A program made the position numbers and the translations under genes. From NCBI GenBank assembly GCA_964544655.1, contig CAZJCM010000002.1:1-64000 (forward strand): DNA of 64,000 nucleotides, written 5' to 3'. Numbering within the stretch: the stretch's first letter is position 1; each line of letters starts with the position of its first letter. Below the pieces are notes generated by a model that was given only the letters and a program-made list of their open reading frames with translations, was not told the origin of the DNA and searched no databases. Shown piece by piece: positions 8,680-18,591 of the stretch. Origin of the DNA: HyVt-443 sp964544655. Its GTDB lineage: Bacteria > Pseudomonadota > Gammaproteobacteria > Chromatiales > Chromatiaceae.

Positions 8680-10098
8680 GTGCCATCCACACAGAAGGCA
8701 GTAAAATCCGGCGACATCGCAGCTGAGAAACGCCTGCTATACAAAGCCCTTGAACAGGGACTGGCGAATAATACGGTAACCGGACACCGGTTGCTGACCA
8801 TCAGCCTCCCCGCCCCCTGGCTGCAATTGCACTCACCGCCGCCCCTGGCAGGCGATTGCGTATTCTGGAGCGCCCCTGAGCAGTCGCTCCAGCTTCTCGG
8901 TATCGGCAGCGCCCTGCGCCAGGAAACCACCGGCAGGCAGCGGCTGCAGCAGATCAGACAACAGTTTCACACCATCCGCCGCGCTTGGCAGCAGCACTGC
9001 AGCGACCCCTGTCCACCGCCATTGATCGCCTTCATCAGCTTTGCCTTCTCGCCAGACGACCCGATGACGGGCGTCTGGGAACAGCTGCCAAACTGCACCC
9101 TGGAATTCCCCGAGTTGCTGCTGCGCCAGGAGGGCGATCGATGCAGTCTCAGCTTCACCCTGAACACCACCATTCCTCAGGCGCGGGAGATCACACTGGC
9201 CCGATGGATGACGCTGCTCGACCACCTGCTGCAGATGCAGGCGCAACCGGCTGAGACCCGCCGTGAGCAAACCCTGCAGCGTACCCAGGTCGAACCCACG
9301 GACGAATGCTGGCTGCAGCTGGTCGGCGATGCCACTCGCAGTATCCGCCAGGACGAGATCAAGAAAGTGGTCCTGGCCCGACGCAGCCAGCTGCAGGGGG
9401 AACGGGCATTCGATGCTCGACGCCTGCTGGAGGCCCTGCAACGATTCCATCCCCACGGCATGCTGTTCGCCTTTCGGCGGCAGCAGCACCTGTTCGTCGC
9501 CGCCACGCCAGAGCGCCTGGTCAGTATCCGTAATGGCCGCCTGACCTGCGATGCCATTGGTGGCACCTGCAGACGGGCAATAACCGCGGCACAGGACCAG
9601 GATCTGGGCGAGTGGTTACTGAAAGACCCGAAGACCGCCTGGGAACACAGGCTGGTGGTCGACAGTATTCAGCGGCAACTGACCCCATTGTGCCAGCGGC
9701 TCTCTCCCTCAGGCCCGCCACGGCTGAAGAGGCTACGGCACCTGCAGCATCTCTGGACCGGAGTGACCGGCCAGCTGAAACCGGGCCTGGGACTGCTCGA
9801 CGCGGCAGCCGCGCTGCATCCCACGGCGGCGGTCAATGGCACTCCGGCCAGGGAGGCAGGCGAATGGCTGGCGCTACACGAACCCTTTCATCGGGGTTGG
9901 TATAGCGGTGCCGGCGGCTGGATGGACACATCGGGCGACGGTGAACTGGCGGTGCTGCTGCGCTGCGCCTCCCTGTACGGCAACCGTGCCGAACTCTATG
10001 CCGGCGCCGGCATCACCGGCGATTCCGACCCAAAGCTCGAACTGGCGGAGACCGAACTGAAGTTCGCCACCATGCTGGAAGCCCTGCGACGTGCTTGA
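8680..10098 (+). CDS. menF: isochorismate synthase MenF
   Basis: A 472-residue member of the chorismate-utilising enzyme family. The C-terminal catalytic domain shows KKVVLARRSQL, CDAIGGTCRRA, HPTAAVNGTP and the final YAGAGITGDSDPKLELAETELKF. It converts chorismate to isochorismate, the first committed step to menaquinone. A salicylate or siderophore role is less likely because menD follows directly. The start is a GTG with only a modest GAGG upstream, so the exact N-terminus is uncertain. Confidence 0.92.
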   Translation: MPSTQKAVKSGDIAAEKRLLYKALEQGLANNTVTGHRLLTISLPAPWLQLHSPPPLAGDCVFWSAPEQSLQLLGIGSALRQETTGRQRLQQIRQQFHTIRRAWQQHCSDPCPPPLIAFISFAFSPDDPMTGVWEQLPNCTLEFPELLLRQEGDRCSLSFTLNTTIPQAREITLARWMTLLDHLLQMQAQPAETRREQTLQRTQVEPTDECWLQLVGDATRSIRQDEIKKVVLARRSQLQGERAFDARRLLEALQRFHPHGMLFAFRRQQHLFVAATPERLVSIRNGRLTCDAIGGTCRRAITAAQDQDLGEWLLKDPKTAWEHRLVVDSIQRQLTPLCQRLSPSGPPRLKRLRHLQHLWTGVTGQLKPGLGLLDAAAALHPTAAVNGTPAREAGEWLALHEPFHRGWYSGAGGWMDTSGDGELAVLLRCASLYGNRAELYAGAGITGDSDPKLELAETELKFATMLEALRRA

Positions 10099-11809
10099 GT
10101 CGGAGATGGAGGAGGATACTGGCGCGATCAACCTGCGCTGGGCCCATGCCCTGATGGACGGTCTGGCAGCGGCAGGGATCGACCGCGTCGTGCTCTCGCC
10201 GGGCGCCCGCTCCACCCCCCTGGTGCTGGCCTGTGAGCGACACCCGAATATCCACATCCGGGTGCTGCTCGACGAACGCAGCGCCGCCTTTTTCGCCCTT
10301 GGCCTGAGCCGTTTCGATGGCCGGCCGACCGCCCTCATCGCCACTTCCGGCAGCGCACCGGCCCACTGGCTGCCGGCGGTGATCGAGGCCAGTCACGGCG
10401 GCGTCCCGCTGATCCTGCTCAGCGCCGACCGCCCGCCGGAGCTGCATGATTGGGGCAGCAACCAGACCACCGACCAGAGCCGGCTGTTCGATCGCCACAT
10501 CCGCGCCTTCCATGATCCCGGAGCCGCCCGGCCGGGAGCGGCGGCCATCAATCAGCTCCGCGCCCTGGGGATCAAGGCAGCCAGTCAGTCACTCTGGCCG
10601 CGGCCCGGCCCGGTACACATCAACCTGCCATTTCGCGAGCCACTGATTCCCGCCAGCGAACCGGATCTCCCACCACCGGCAGCGGCGGCAGCCATCTCCC
10701 GCCCCCTGCTACAGCCCGATCCGGACCAGATCAAGCGACTGAGCCGGCTCCTCGCCGGCGGCCACGGCATGATCGTCTGCGGACCCGGTGATTTCTCCAC
10801 CGACACCGGACGGCTGCTGCTCCAGCTTGCCGAAAGAACAGGGGCGCCCCTGTTCGCCGACCCGCTCAGCGGCCTGCGCTTCGGCCACCATCACCAGCAG
10901 CGGATCATCACCCGCTACGACGCCTTTCTGCGCGCACCGGCAGAGACGCTTCCACAACCCGACTGGATACTTCGCTTCGGCCCCGCCCCGGTCTCCAAGT
11001 GGCTGCTGCAATTCCTGGCCCGCAGCAACTGCATCCAGATCCTGTGCGAACCGACCGGAACCTGGCCCGACCCGGACCAGCGCTGTCAGGAAGTGGTTCG
11101 CTGCGCCCCCGCTTCGCTCTGTCACGCCCTGCTGGCGGATCTGCCCCAGAGCAGCCACAGCTGGCTATCTGCATTCCAGCGCCTGGAGCAGCTCGCATCC
11201 AATATGGAGGCACCCCCACCTGCGGAGAAAACGATCATCGAACAGATGCTTTCCGCACTGCCCGATAACAGCCTGCTGTTCAGCAGCAACTCCATGCCGA
11301 TTCGTCAGCTCGACAGCTGGAGTGGCAGCGGCGGCAAATCAATACGCATCCTGGCCAACCGTGGCATCAGCGGTATCGATGGCAACATATCGACCCTGCT
11401 GGGGCTGGCGGCGGCAGCCCCGGAACGGCGGGTGGTCGGGCTGGTGGGAGACCTGGCCTGCCTGCACGACAGCAACGGCCTGCTCGCCGCCAACGGGCTG
11501 AATGCCACCATCGTGCTATTGAACAACGGCGGCGGCGGCATCTTCGGCTATCTGCCCCAGGCGCAGCTGAGCAACTTCGGGCCGCACTGGCTCACCCCCC
11601 ACACCACCGACTTCAGCCTGCTGGCCCAATTGCACGGCATCGGCCATCGGCGGATAGAGCAGACAGACGATTTTGCCGGCGCATTCCGCCAAACCCTGGA
11701 GCTGCCCGGCGTGCAGCTGATCGAGGTGGTGATCGACCGGGAAGAGAGCATCCGGCGCCACCAGGCGGGGTGGGAAGCAGTGGCAAAGAAGGTCATCGAT
11801 GGCGGTTAA
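10091..11809 (+). CDS. menD: SEPHCHC synthase MenD
   Basis: A 572-residue thiamine-diphosphate enzyme. The N-terminal part has VVLSPGARSTPLVLA and DERSAAFFALGL, and the C-terminal half has GLVGDLACLHDSNGL with NNGGGGIFGYLPQ, the ThDP/Mg-binding region. It joins isochorismate and 2-oxoglutarate in menaquinone synthesis. The GTG start overlaps the end of menF by 8 bases, which supports translational coupling. Length is close to the usual 550-570. Confidence 0.95.
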   Translation: MLESEMEEDTGAINLRWAHALMDGLAAAGIDRVVLSPGARSTPLVLACERHPNIHIRVLLDERSAAFFALGLSRFDGRPTALIATSGSAPAHWLPAVIEASHGGVPLILLSADRPPELHDWGSNQTTDQSRLFDRHIRAFHDPGAARPGAAAINQLRALGIKAASQSLWPRPGPVHINLPFREPLIPASEPDLPPPAAAAAISRPLLQPDPDQIKRLSRLLAGGHGMIVCGPGDFSTDTGRLLLQLAERTGAPLFADPLSGLRFGHHHQQRIITRYDAFLRAPAETLPQPDWILRFGPAPVSKWLLQFLARSNCIQILCEPTGTWPDPDQRCQEVVRCAPASLCHALLADLPQSSHSWLSAFQRLEQLASNMEAPPPAEKTIIEQMLSALPDNSLLFSSNSMPIRQLDSWSGSGGKSIRILANRGISGIDGNISTLLGLAAAAPERRVVGLVGDLACLHDSNGLLAANGLNATIVLLNNGGGGIFGYLPQAQLSNFGPHWLTPHTTDFSLLAQLHGIGHRRIEQTDDFAGAFRQTLELPGVQLIEVVIDREESIRRHQAGWEAVAKKVIDGG

Positions 11810-11814
11810 TTGAC

Positions 11815-11887
11815 AGGGGTCGGAGTCAACCTGCTTCCAACCCCGTGGATTTACCGCGATTTTCGGCACGGTTTGACTCCGGCCCCT
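11815..11887. repeat. inverted repeat, GGGGTCGGAGTCAA family
   Basis: Arms at 11815-11829 and 11873-11887 (AGGGGTCGGAGTCAA with TTGACTCCGGCCCCT) pair over 15 bases with one G-T wobble. It lies between the convergent menD and MscK-type genes, so it may act as a two-way terminator or be a mobile palindromic repeat. Relatives are at 3616 and 34288. Confidence 0.8.
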
Positions 11888-11921
11888 GGCGTACCGGCGT
11901 AAGGGTGGAGGCAACAACGAA

Positions 11922-14900
11922 CTACCCCGGCGCCCCGTTCGGGGGCGCATCACTAAAACGCACCCCTGGATCCACCGAGCGCAGGTGCAAATCGCGCTGG
12001 GGGAAGGGAATCTCGATACCGGCGGCAGATAGGGCATTGTTCAGGCCGGTGTACAGATCATGGGTCAGGGGCATGCGCTTGATGCGGTCGCTGACGAACA
12101 CCCGCACCTCGAAATCGAGGGCGCTGTCACCGAAGCCGGTAAAGAAGACGGTGGGCTTCGGGTCATCCAGCACATCCGGATGATCACAGGCCACCTTCAT
12201 CATCACCCGGTGGGCCAACTCCACGTCCGACCCATAGGCAATCCCCACCTTCACCACCACCCGGGTGATGGGGTCAGACAGGGTCCAGTTGATCAGCGGG
12301 TCGGTGATGAAGCTCTTGTTCGGCACCACCAGCTCCTTGTTGTCCCAATCGGTGATGGTGGTAGCACGCATGCGGATACGCGAGACGGTGCCGCTCACAT
12401 TCCCCACCGTCACCGTGTCACCGATACGGATCGGCCGCTCGAACAGTATCATCAGACCGGAGATGAAATTGGCGAAGATCTCCTGCAGACCGAAACCCAG
12501 TCCTACGCCCATGGCGGCAACCAGCCACTGGATATCGTCCCAGCGTATGCCCAGCACCTTGAGTGCAATCAGCGCGCCTGCGCCATAGATCATATAGTTG
12601 AGGATCCTGGAGAAGGCGTAACGGCTGCCGGGATCCAGCCGCAGGGGTTGTAACAGTGCGATCTCCAGCAGACCGGGCAGGTTTCTCGCCGCCACCACCG
12701 TCAACAGGATCACCAGCAGATCCACCAGCAGATCCCATACCGAGACCGGGACCAGCTCCTGACTGGCACCGCTGCCCACCTGATAATCCCATAGCACGAT
12801 CTCATCCAGCCGGCTCACCGCGGGCATGAGCTGATACCAGACCAGCACCAGGCCGGCCAGCATCACCAGCGCAGCGACCAGGCGCAGCAGGCGCCGCGTC
12901 TGCTGGTTGATGGCGGAGATATTGATCTCCTCCAGCTCCGGCAGATCGTGCACGCTCTCTCCAGCCGCCTCGGCCGCCTCCTTGGCCGCCCGCGCCTCTT
13001 GGGCGGCAAGTCGCTTGGCACGCGCCTTGGCCAGGGCCAGCCGGCGCTCCGCCACCAGCAGCCAACGCTCGGCTGTACTGTACAACAGCACCGCCAGCAA
13101 CAGCACCCAGGTGCTCAGGAAGATCATGCGAAACAACTGGATCGACGAATAGTTGTATCCCCGAATCTCCAATACCACGAGAAAAATGGAGATGCCGATC
13201 AACAACACATAGAGCAGCAGGGACCAGTTCCAGCGGCGCTCCCGGATGGCCGTGATGCCGTGCCAGGGGTTGAATGCCAGATGGGCAAAAAAACCAATGC
13301 CCACGGCCAGGGCCAACTCCAGCACCCGCAGCAGGTTCTGCCGAAAATCCACATCATCCTGCAACTCTGCCACACCGCTGGCCAGTGCCAGTGGAATCGA
13401 GTAGAACAGAAACAGATTCAGATAGCGCCGGCTCCGGTTCAACGTGGCCGTGCGCCACCGGAAATGCACTTCTGCCAGACCATTCTGGATAAACAGATAG
13501 CGCGACAGCTGAATCAGACCATAGAAGCTGGCAGCCTGCAGGAAGTAACGCCCGCTGCCGGCAAAGGTGCTGTCGCCATCGAGCTTCAGAATCAACCCGA
13601 TGGACAGCAACAGCAGCACAGGCGGGGCGGCCAGCAACAGGGTGAGGAGAAATGCCCTGACCGTCAGCAGGAAACTGTCGTGGCTGACATTCCCCACTCG
13701 TGGCACCATCGCCTCCAGGCGCCGCCGGAGGCGGGGCCGGATAACCAGCAAAAAGAGCACGAACAGTAGCGACGACGCCAGCGCCAGCGGCTGCCGCATC
13801 ACTCCAACATAGAAGCGCTGCCCAGCCTGGAGCCACAACTTCGGATCCGACAGCCTCAGCACCGCCAAAGTGCTCTCCAGCAACATCGCCTTGTTCAACG
13901 GCTGGGCACTGGGAATCCACATCAGGTTCTTGTCCAGCAGATCGCTGTAACTCTCGACCCGGCTCACCATCTGTTCCCGCTCCAGGGCCAGGTCGCCGAG
14001 CACCTTGTCATAGCGTCCTAAGGTGGCGAGCAGCTTGTTCAGCAACTCAAGCTGATTGTTATAGAGTTTTTCCAAGGCCGCTTTCAGACTGGGCCAGGCG
14101 GCTTCATCCACATCTGCCGGCCGCTGCTCCAGGCGGTCCAGATAGTCCTGCAACTGACGCTTCTGATCCTCCACATGGAACCGCTGCAGGCGCGTTTCGG
14201 CGATCTTCCGCCGCGCCTCGACGGCCCGTTCACGCAGCTTTCTGACATCGGGCAACTCCTTGCGCTGAGTCCGTAACAACGCCCCCAGCACCTCATCCGA
14301 GCCAGCAAAATCGAGCCGCTGCTTGGCCTGCTCCAGGTTGCGTTCGACCTGTTGCAAGGAATAGGCAAGCCGCTCTTTTTCCTTGACCCGGCGCTCCAGT
14401 CTGGCGGTCACCTCTCCCAATCGGGCACTGAGTTGGGTATTCGTCTCCGCTGCCGCCTGGATCAACGGATGCTTACCTTCCGACGCCTTCTCCACCTGTA
14501 CCGCCTGCTGATGCACCCGCTGCACGTCGGCATTGAGTTTTTGGCTAAGCAGCGTCTGCAGTTGCTGAACCCGCGCATTCGCCTGCTTCAGCCGTTCTCT
14601 GGCGATGTCGATCTGCAAGTTGAGCTGATCGATCCGCGGCCCCTGACTCAGACGCTCCATCTCCAGCCGTTTGAGGCGGCTGCGCAGCGCCCGCTCAGTC
14701 GCCTGTAACGAAACCCGCCAGGCCGCCTGCCGGGCATCTCCCGTGGCCTCGGCCGCCTTCAGCTCGTCACCGATCTCCTGCAGCTTCTGTTTGGCCTTCG
14801 CCCCTTCATCCGCAGCCAGCTCCGGACGCGCCTGCTCATTGGTCAAACGGGTCTGCAACTCCAACAGTTTGTTCTGCGCCACCTTTGCATCCGCCTGTGC

Positions 14901-15311
14901 CTGATCGAGGCGCAGCTCCAGCTCCGGCAGCGGCAATTTTTTCACCTTTTTTGACAGGGGGCGCTTGCCGGCATCGAGAACCTTGTTCAGCTCTTTCGTC
15001 AGCAGGGCCTTCTGTTTGGCTGCGTCATCGACAGCCTGTTTGTAACGAACCGCCGCTGCATCGTCACGCTGTGCCTGAATCAGCTGCTTGAGGGCAGTCT
15101 GGTAGAGCTCATGAATGGTCTTCTCCTCATCCTGGAGCTTGTCCACATCGCCGAGCTCAGCCAGGCTTGCCTCCACCTGCTCGATGCTCAAGGCGTGGGG
15201 CTGGGCAACGTCGGCCTGCCCGGCGTTGGGCGCAGACACCAGCACAGGGGGCCACACCGACAACAGCAGCAACAGAAGCCAGCCAGGCCTGCCGCAACAG
15301 ATATTCATCAT
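11922..15311 (-). CDS. MscK/KefA-type mechanosensitive channel
   Basis: A 1129-residue protein. A signal peptide (GWLLLLLLSVWPPVLVSA) leads into a roughly 450-residue coiled-coil periplasmic domain. A set of about ten transmembrane helices and a C-terminal MscS module follow (WLVAAMGVGLGFGLQEIFANFISGL, FERPIRIGDTVTVG, ELVVPNKSFITDPLINW). It matches the MscK/KefA architecture, releasing ions on hypo-osmotic shock. ATG 15311 is preferred for its adjacent signal peptide and GGGA; an upstream start at 15374 adds 21 unlikely residues. It splits the menaquinone genes in two. Confidence 0.92.
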   Translation of the reverse strand: MMNICCGRPGWLLLLLLSVWPPVLVSAPNAGQADVAQPHALSIEQVEASLAELGDVDKLQDEEKTIHELYQTALKQLIQAQRDDAAAVRYKQAVDDAAKQKALLTKELNKVLDAGKRPLSKKVKKLPLPELELRLDQAQADAKVAQNKLLELQTRLTNEQARPELAADEGAKAKQKLQEIGDELKAAEATGDARQAAWRVSLQATERALRSRLKRLEMERLSQGPRIDQLNLQIDIARERLKQANARVQQLQTLLSQKLNADVQRVHQQAVQVEKASEGKHPLIQAAAETNTQLSARLGEVTARLERRVKEKERLAYSLQQVERNLEQAKQRLDFAGSDEVLGALLRTQRKELPDVRKLRERAVEARRKIAETRLQRFHVEDQKRQLQDYLDRLEQRPADVDEAAWPSLKAALEKLYNNQLELLNKLLATLGRYDKVLGDLALEREQMVSRVESYSDLLDKNLMWIPSAQPLNKAMLLESTLAVLRLSDPKLWLQAGQRFYVGVMRQPLALASSLLFVLFLLVIRPRLRRRLEAMVPRVGNVSHDSFLLTVRAFLLTLLLAAPPVLLLLSIGLILKLDGDSTFAGSGRYFLQAASFYGLIQLSRYLFIQNGLAEVHFRWRTATLNRSRRYLNLFLFYSIPLALASGVAELQDDVDFRQNLLRVLELALAVGIGFFAHLAFNPWHGITAIRERRWNWSLLLYVLLIGISIFLVVLEIRGYNYSSIQLFRMIFLSTWVLLLAVLLYSTAERWLLVAERRLALAKARAKRLAAQEARAAKEAAEAAGESVHDLPELEEINISAINQQTRRLLRLVAALVMLAGLVLVWYQLMPAVSRLDEIVLWDYQVGSGASQELVPVSVWDLLVDLLVILLTVVAARNLPGLLEIALLQPLRLDPGSRYAFSRILNYMIYGAGALIALKVLGIRWDDIQWLVAAMGVGLGFGLQEIFANFISGLMILFERPIRIGDTVTVGNVSGTVSRIRMRATTITDWDNKELVVPNKSFITDPLINWTLSDPITRVVVKVGIAYGSDVELAHRVMMKVACDHPDVLDDPKPTVFFTGFGDSALDFEVRVFVSDRIKRMPLTHDLYTGLNNALSAAGIEIPFPQRDLHLRSVDPGVRFSDAPPNGAPG

Positions 15312-15359
15312 ACAAAGGTCCCTTGAAAACGAGTCTGGCAGATAGAACGATGCACTAAC

Positions 15360-15540
15360 GTGACTATTCAGCACCCCTTTGAATCGTCCGTAAAGTCCCC
15401 GACACCGGGTGTTTCTGGAAGAAACGTCGGCGGCATGGGCGCCGCCGCCGAGCCTACATGGATGTATTTATAGCGTTTTCTGAAAAAAACACCCAGTATC
15501 GGGGACGCTCTCGAAAAGTGCCGAACAGCTGAATAGTTAC
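15360..15540 (+). repeat. structured repeat with GGA-loop hairpins, copy 1
   Basis: A 181-base element bounded by GTGACTATTCAGC and GCTGAATAGTTAC. An inner arm pair (CCCCGACACCGGGTGTTT with AAACACCCAGTATCGGGG) encloses two small hairpins. The second has ACATGGATGT at 15456-15465 followed by TATTTATAGCG. It fills most of the gap between the MscK-type gene and menB, in sense orientation for menB. Related copies are at 18473, 20105, 21208 and 37034. Confidence 0.75.
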
Positions 15541-15622
15541 AGAATAACAAACACTTCCCCAGTACAGTGCAGTTTTCGTTAAAATGCCCCGTCTACCCGT
15601 AATCCGAGGCCCAGACGACACC

Positions 15623-16453
15623 ATGAGCAGCACGATTCAGTGGCACGCACCGGAGCAGCTCCGGTTTCAGGACATCCTCTATCACCAGGCGGAAGGTATC
15701 GCACGTATTACCATCAACCGGCCGGAGGTACGAAACGCCTTCCGGCCAGAGACGGTGAACGAGCTGATCAGCGCCTTCCGCCACGCCCATCTCGACCCGG
15801 AGATCGGCGTCATCATCCTCACCGGCGCCGGCGAACTGGCCTTCTGTGCCGGCGGCGACCAGAAGATCCGCGGTGACGGTGGCTATCGGGACCAGCAGGG
15901 CACCGAGCACCTCAACGTACTGGAACTACAGCGCCAGATTCGCAGCCTGCCGAAACCCGTCGTCGCCATGGTCGCCGGCTACGCCATAGGCGGCGGCCAC
16001 GTGCTGCACCTGATCTGTGACCTCACCATCGCCGCAGACAACGCCCGCTTTGGCCAGACCGGCCCCAGGGTCGGCAGTTTCGATGGCGGCTTCGGCGCCG
16101 GCCTGCTGGCCCGCACCGTGGGCCTGAAAAAGGCCAAGGAGATCTGGTTCCTGTGCCGCCAGTACAGTGCCGCAGAGGCGCTGGAGATGGGATTGGTGAA
16201 CGCCGTGGTGCCCCTGGCCGAGCTGGAGCAGACCACGGTCCAGTGGTGCCGCGAGATGCTGGCCCATTCCCCCACCGCCCTGCGGGTGCTGAAGGCCTCG
16301 TTCAACGCGGAAACCGATGGTCTGGCCGGCATCCAGGAGCTGGCCGGCAACGCCACGGCCCTGTTCTATCTGACCCAGGAGGCCCAGGAAGGACGCGACG
16401 CCTTCGTCGAAAAGCGTCCGGCCGACTTCAGCCGGTTTCCTCGCAGACCATGA
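15623..16453 (+). CDS. menB: 1,4-dihydroxy-2-naphthoyl-CoA synthase MenB
   Basis: A 276-residue crotonase-fold enzyme with MenB-specific motifs: RPEVRNAFRPETVNEL, AFCAGGDQKIRGDGGY, GYAIGGGHVLHLICDLTIAAD and GQTGPRVGSFDGGFG. It closes the second aromatic ring from o-succinylbenzoyl-CoA. The ATG at 15623 is chosen because family homology begins there and GAGG precedes it, though somewhat far. An upstream ATG at 15584 lacks a ribosome site. It overlaps menA by 4 bases. Confidence 0.95.
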   Translation: MSSTIQWHAPEQLRFQDILYHQAEGIARITINRPEVRNAFRPETVNELISAFRHAHLDPEIGVIILTGAGELAFCAGGDQKIRGDGGYRDQQGTEHLNVLELQRQIRSLPKPVVAMVAGYAIGGGHVLHLICDLTIAADNARFGQTGPRVGSFDGGFGAGLLARTVGLKKAKEIWFLCRQYSAAEALEMGLVNAVVPLAELEQTTVQWCREMLAHSPTALRVLKASFNAETDGLAGIQELAGNATALFYLTQEAQEGRDAFVEKRPADFSRFPRRP

Positions 16454-17328
16454 ACCCTGGCCGGCTGTATCACTGGTTTCTTGCCATCCGGCCAAAGACC
16501 CTGGGCATCGCTCTGGTTCCGGTGATCAGCGGCAGCGTTCTGGCCTGGGCCGAGGGCGCACAGCCGGCCTGGGCACCCGCCATTGCCGCCCTGCTGGGCG
16601 CCTTGCTGATCCAGATTGGCACCAATCTGTACAACGACGCTGCCGACTATGAACGCGGCGCCGACACCCCGGCACGGATGGGCCCACGCCGCGCCACCGC
16701 CCAGGGCTGGTTCACCGCGGCCGAGGTGAAACGGGCCGCCGTCTTCAGTTTCGGCCTGGCCTTTCTGGTCGGCACCTATCTCGCCTGGGTGGGAGGCTGG
16801 CCGATCGTCGTCATCGGCCTGTGCTCTCTGGCCGCGGGATACGCCTACACCGGTGGCCCCAGGCCGATCGCCTACAGCGCCTCCGGGGAGCTGTTCGTAT
16901 TCATTTTCTTTGGATTGATCGCAGTGCTGGGCAGCTATTACCTGCAGGCCGGAAGTATATCATTCAATGCCGTTCTGCTCGCCTGCGCCATCGGTTTTCT
17001 CGCGGCCGCGGTGCTGCTGGTGAACAACTACCGGGACCTGGAGACCGATGAGCAAGCGCACAAACTGACCCTGGCCCACTACATCGGCCGGGGGCGCACG
17101 CGCGGGCTCTATGCCCTGCTGGTGCTGACACCATTCCTGCTGCCTCTGGCGCTGCGCCCCGGCGCCCGGCACGCCTGGCTGCTCCTGCTGGCCCTGCCGC
17201 TGGCCCTGTGGCTGCTCTATCGTTTCATCAGCACCCCCGCCGGCCCTCTGTTCAATCGGATACTGGCACTCACCGCCCAGTTGCAACTGCTCTACGGTCT
17301 GCTGCTCACCGCCGCCCTGCTGCTTTGA
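16450..17328 (+). CDS. menA: 1,4-dihydroxy-2-naphthoate octaprenyltransferase MenA
   Basis: A 292-residue UbiA-family membrane prenyltransferase with about eight helices. The first Asp-rich motif is NLYNDAADYERGAD and the second is NNYRDLETDEQAHK. It attaches the polyprenyl tail to DHNA. The start ATG at 16450 overlaps the menB stop (ATGA). The frame is open upstream to 16153, but that extension lies inside menB and is Arg/Gly/Pro-rich shadow sequence. It is followed by menC after 6 bases. Confidence 0.93.
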   Translation: MNPGRLYHWFLAIRPKTLGIALVPVISGSVLAWAEGAQPAWAPAIAALLGALLIQIGTNLYNDAADYERGADTPARMGPRRATAQGWFTAAEVKRAAVFSFGLAFLVGTYLAWVGGWPIVVIGLCSLAAGYAYTGGPRPIAYSASGELFVFIFFGLIAVLGSYYLQAGSISFNAVLLACAIGFLAAAVLLVNNYRDLETDEQAHKLTLAHYIGRGRTRGLYALLVLTPFLLPLALRPGARHAWLLLLALPLALWLLYRFISTPAGPLFNRILALTAQLQLLYGLLLTAALLL

Positions 17329-17334
17329 AACGAC

Positions 17335-18405
17335 ATGCGCATCCTCCGCAGCCGCTGCCTCCCCTATCACCTGCCCCTGCGGCTGCCGTGGCATAGTGCA
17401 CGAGGCAGATTGAGCAGACGGCAAGGCTGGCTGATACGACTGGAGACAGAGAGCGGTATCGAAGGCTTCGGTGACTGCGCTCCACTGACGGCGATCGGCA
17501 CCGAATCACCAGGACGGGCGGCGCAACTGCTGGCACGACATCTGCCGTCGCTGCCGGGACAGACAGCCACAGATGCCCTGGCGGCCCTGCCGGACGCGGA
17601 GCATTGCCCCGCCACCCGCTGCGGCATCGAGAGCGCACTGCTCGATCTGCTCAGCAAAGAGGCGGCACAGCCCCTGCGCCGCTGGCTCAACCCCGACGCG
17701 GCAGACCGGGTACGCCTCAATGCCAGCATCGGCACCCTGAACGAGGGAATCCAACAATCTGCGGAAACAGCCGTCGTCGCCGGTTTTCAGATCCTCAAGC
17801 TGAAGGTTGGAGTGGCACCCATATCCGACGAGCTCCGTTACCTGAAGCAGCTCTGCCGCCGGCTCCCGGCCGGCATCCAGCTGCGGCTGGACGCCAACGG
17901 TGCCTGGGAACCGGAACAGGCGCAACAGTTCATCCGGGGCCTGGAAGGGCTGCCGGTGGAATCCCTGGAAGAGCCCCTGCAGACACCGGATCCTGAACGG
18001 CTCACCAACCTGCAGGCCGGAGCGCCCTTTGATCTCGCCCTCGACGAATCCATCGGCTTGTTGTCGCCCCAGCAGATCCTGACACATCCCCCGGTGCGGA
18101 GGCTGATCCTCAAACCCATGGCCCGGGGAGGGCTCCTGCCGACCCTGGAACTGGCCCGGCAGGCCGATGAACAGGGGCTCCGCCGGGTCATCACCAGCAG
18201 CATCGAGTCGGCTGCCGGCATCTGGGCCTGCGCCCAGCTGGCAGCCGCATTGGACGGCCACGCCCCCTCCCCGGCCCACGGCCTGGACACCAGTCATTGG
18301 CTGGCTGAAGACCTGGGCGCCCCACCGCCGGTCAGCGGGGGCTGGATGGTTCTGGGGGAGATGCACGGCAGCGGCTTTGCAGCTGACGGCATAGCGGAGG
18401 GTTAA
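17335..18405 (+). CDS. menC: o-succinylbenzoate synthase MenC
   Basis: A 356-residue enolase-superfamily enzyme. The barrel carries the catalytic KxK (FQILKLKVG), then metal ligands RLDANGAW (Asp), SLEEPLQ (Glu) and ALDESIG (Asp), and the second lysine in RRLILKPMARGG. It dehydrates SHCHC to o-succinylbenzoate. Dipeptide epimerases share the fold, but position directly after menB-menA settles the role. Confidence 0.93.
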   Translation: MRILRSRCLPYHLPLRLPWHSARGRLSRRQGWLIRLETESGIEGFGDCAPLTAIGTESPGRAAQLLARHLPSLPGQTATDALAALPDAEHCPATRCGIESALLDLLSKEAAQPLRRWLNPDAADRVRLNASIGTLNEGIQQSAETAVVAGFQILKLKVGVAPISDELRYLKQLCRRLPAGIQLRLDANGAWEPEQAQQFIRGLEGLPVESLEEPLQTPDPERLTNLQAGAPFDLALDESIGLLSPQQILTHPPVRRLILKPMARGGLLPTLELARQADEQGLRRVITSSIESAAGIWACAQLAAALDGHAPSPAHGLDTSHWLAEDLGAPPPVSGGWMVLGEMHGSGFAADGIAEG

Positions 18406-18472
18406 GGAGTCGGAATCAGGCTGCAGACATGACGTTTTTCAAACACGAGGCATTCGCAGCGTGACTCCGCAT

Positions 18473-18578
18473 ATGGTCCCTGCTCCCACTCCCGGAGGCG
18501 TCTGTGGCCTGGATGGCCACAGTCGAGCCCCAGGGATGGGTTTACGGCGCCCACCGGGAGCGCGAGAGCAGGGACCAT
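18473..18578 (+). repeat. structured repeat with GGA-loop hairpins, copy 2
   Basis: Outer arms ATGGTCCCTGCTC (18473-18485) and its exact complement (18566-18578) enclose a hairpin TGTGGCC-TGGAT-GGCCACA and a second loop CAGGGATG at 18531-18538, followed by GGTTTACGGCG. It lies between convergent menC and menE, so in RNA it would be the menC 3' end. The core is shared with the copies at 15360, 20105, 21208 and 37034. Confidence 0.75.
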
Positions 18579-18591
18579 TCCGCTCGCCCCC

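Noticed and set aside
16153..16449. Upstream extension of menA
   Set aside because: It lies within menB in another frame; the ATG at 16450 overlapping the menB stop is the natural start.
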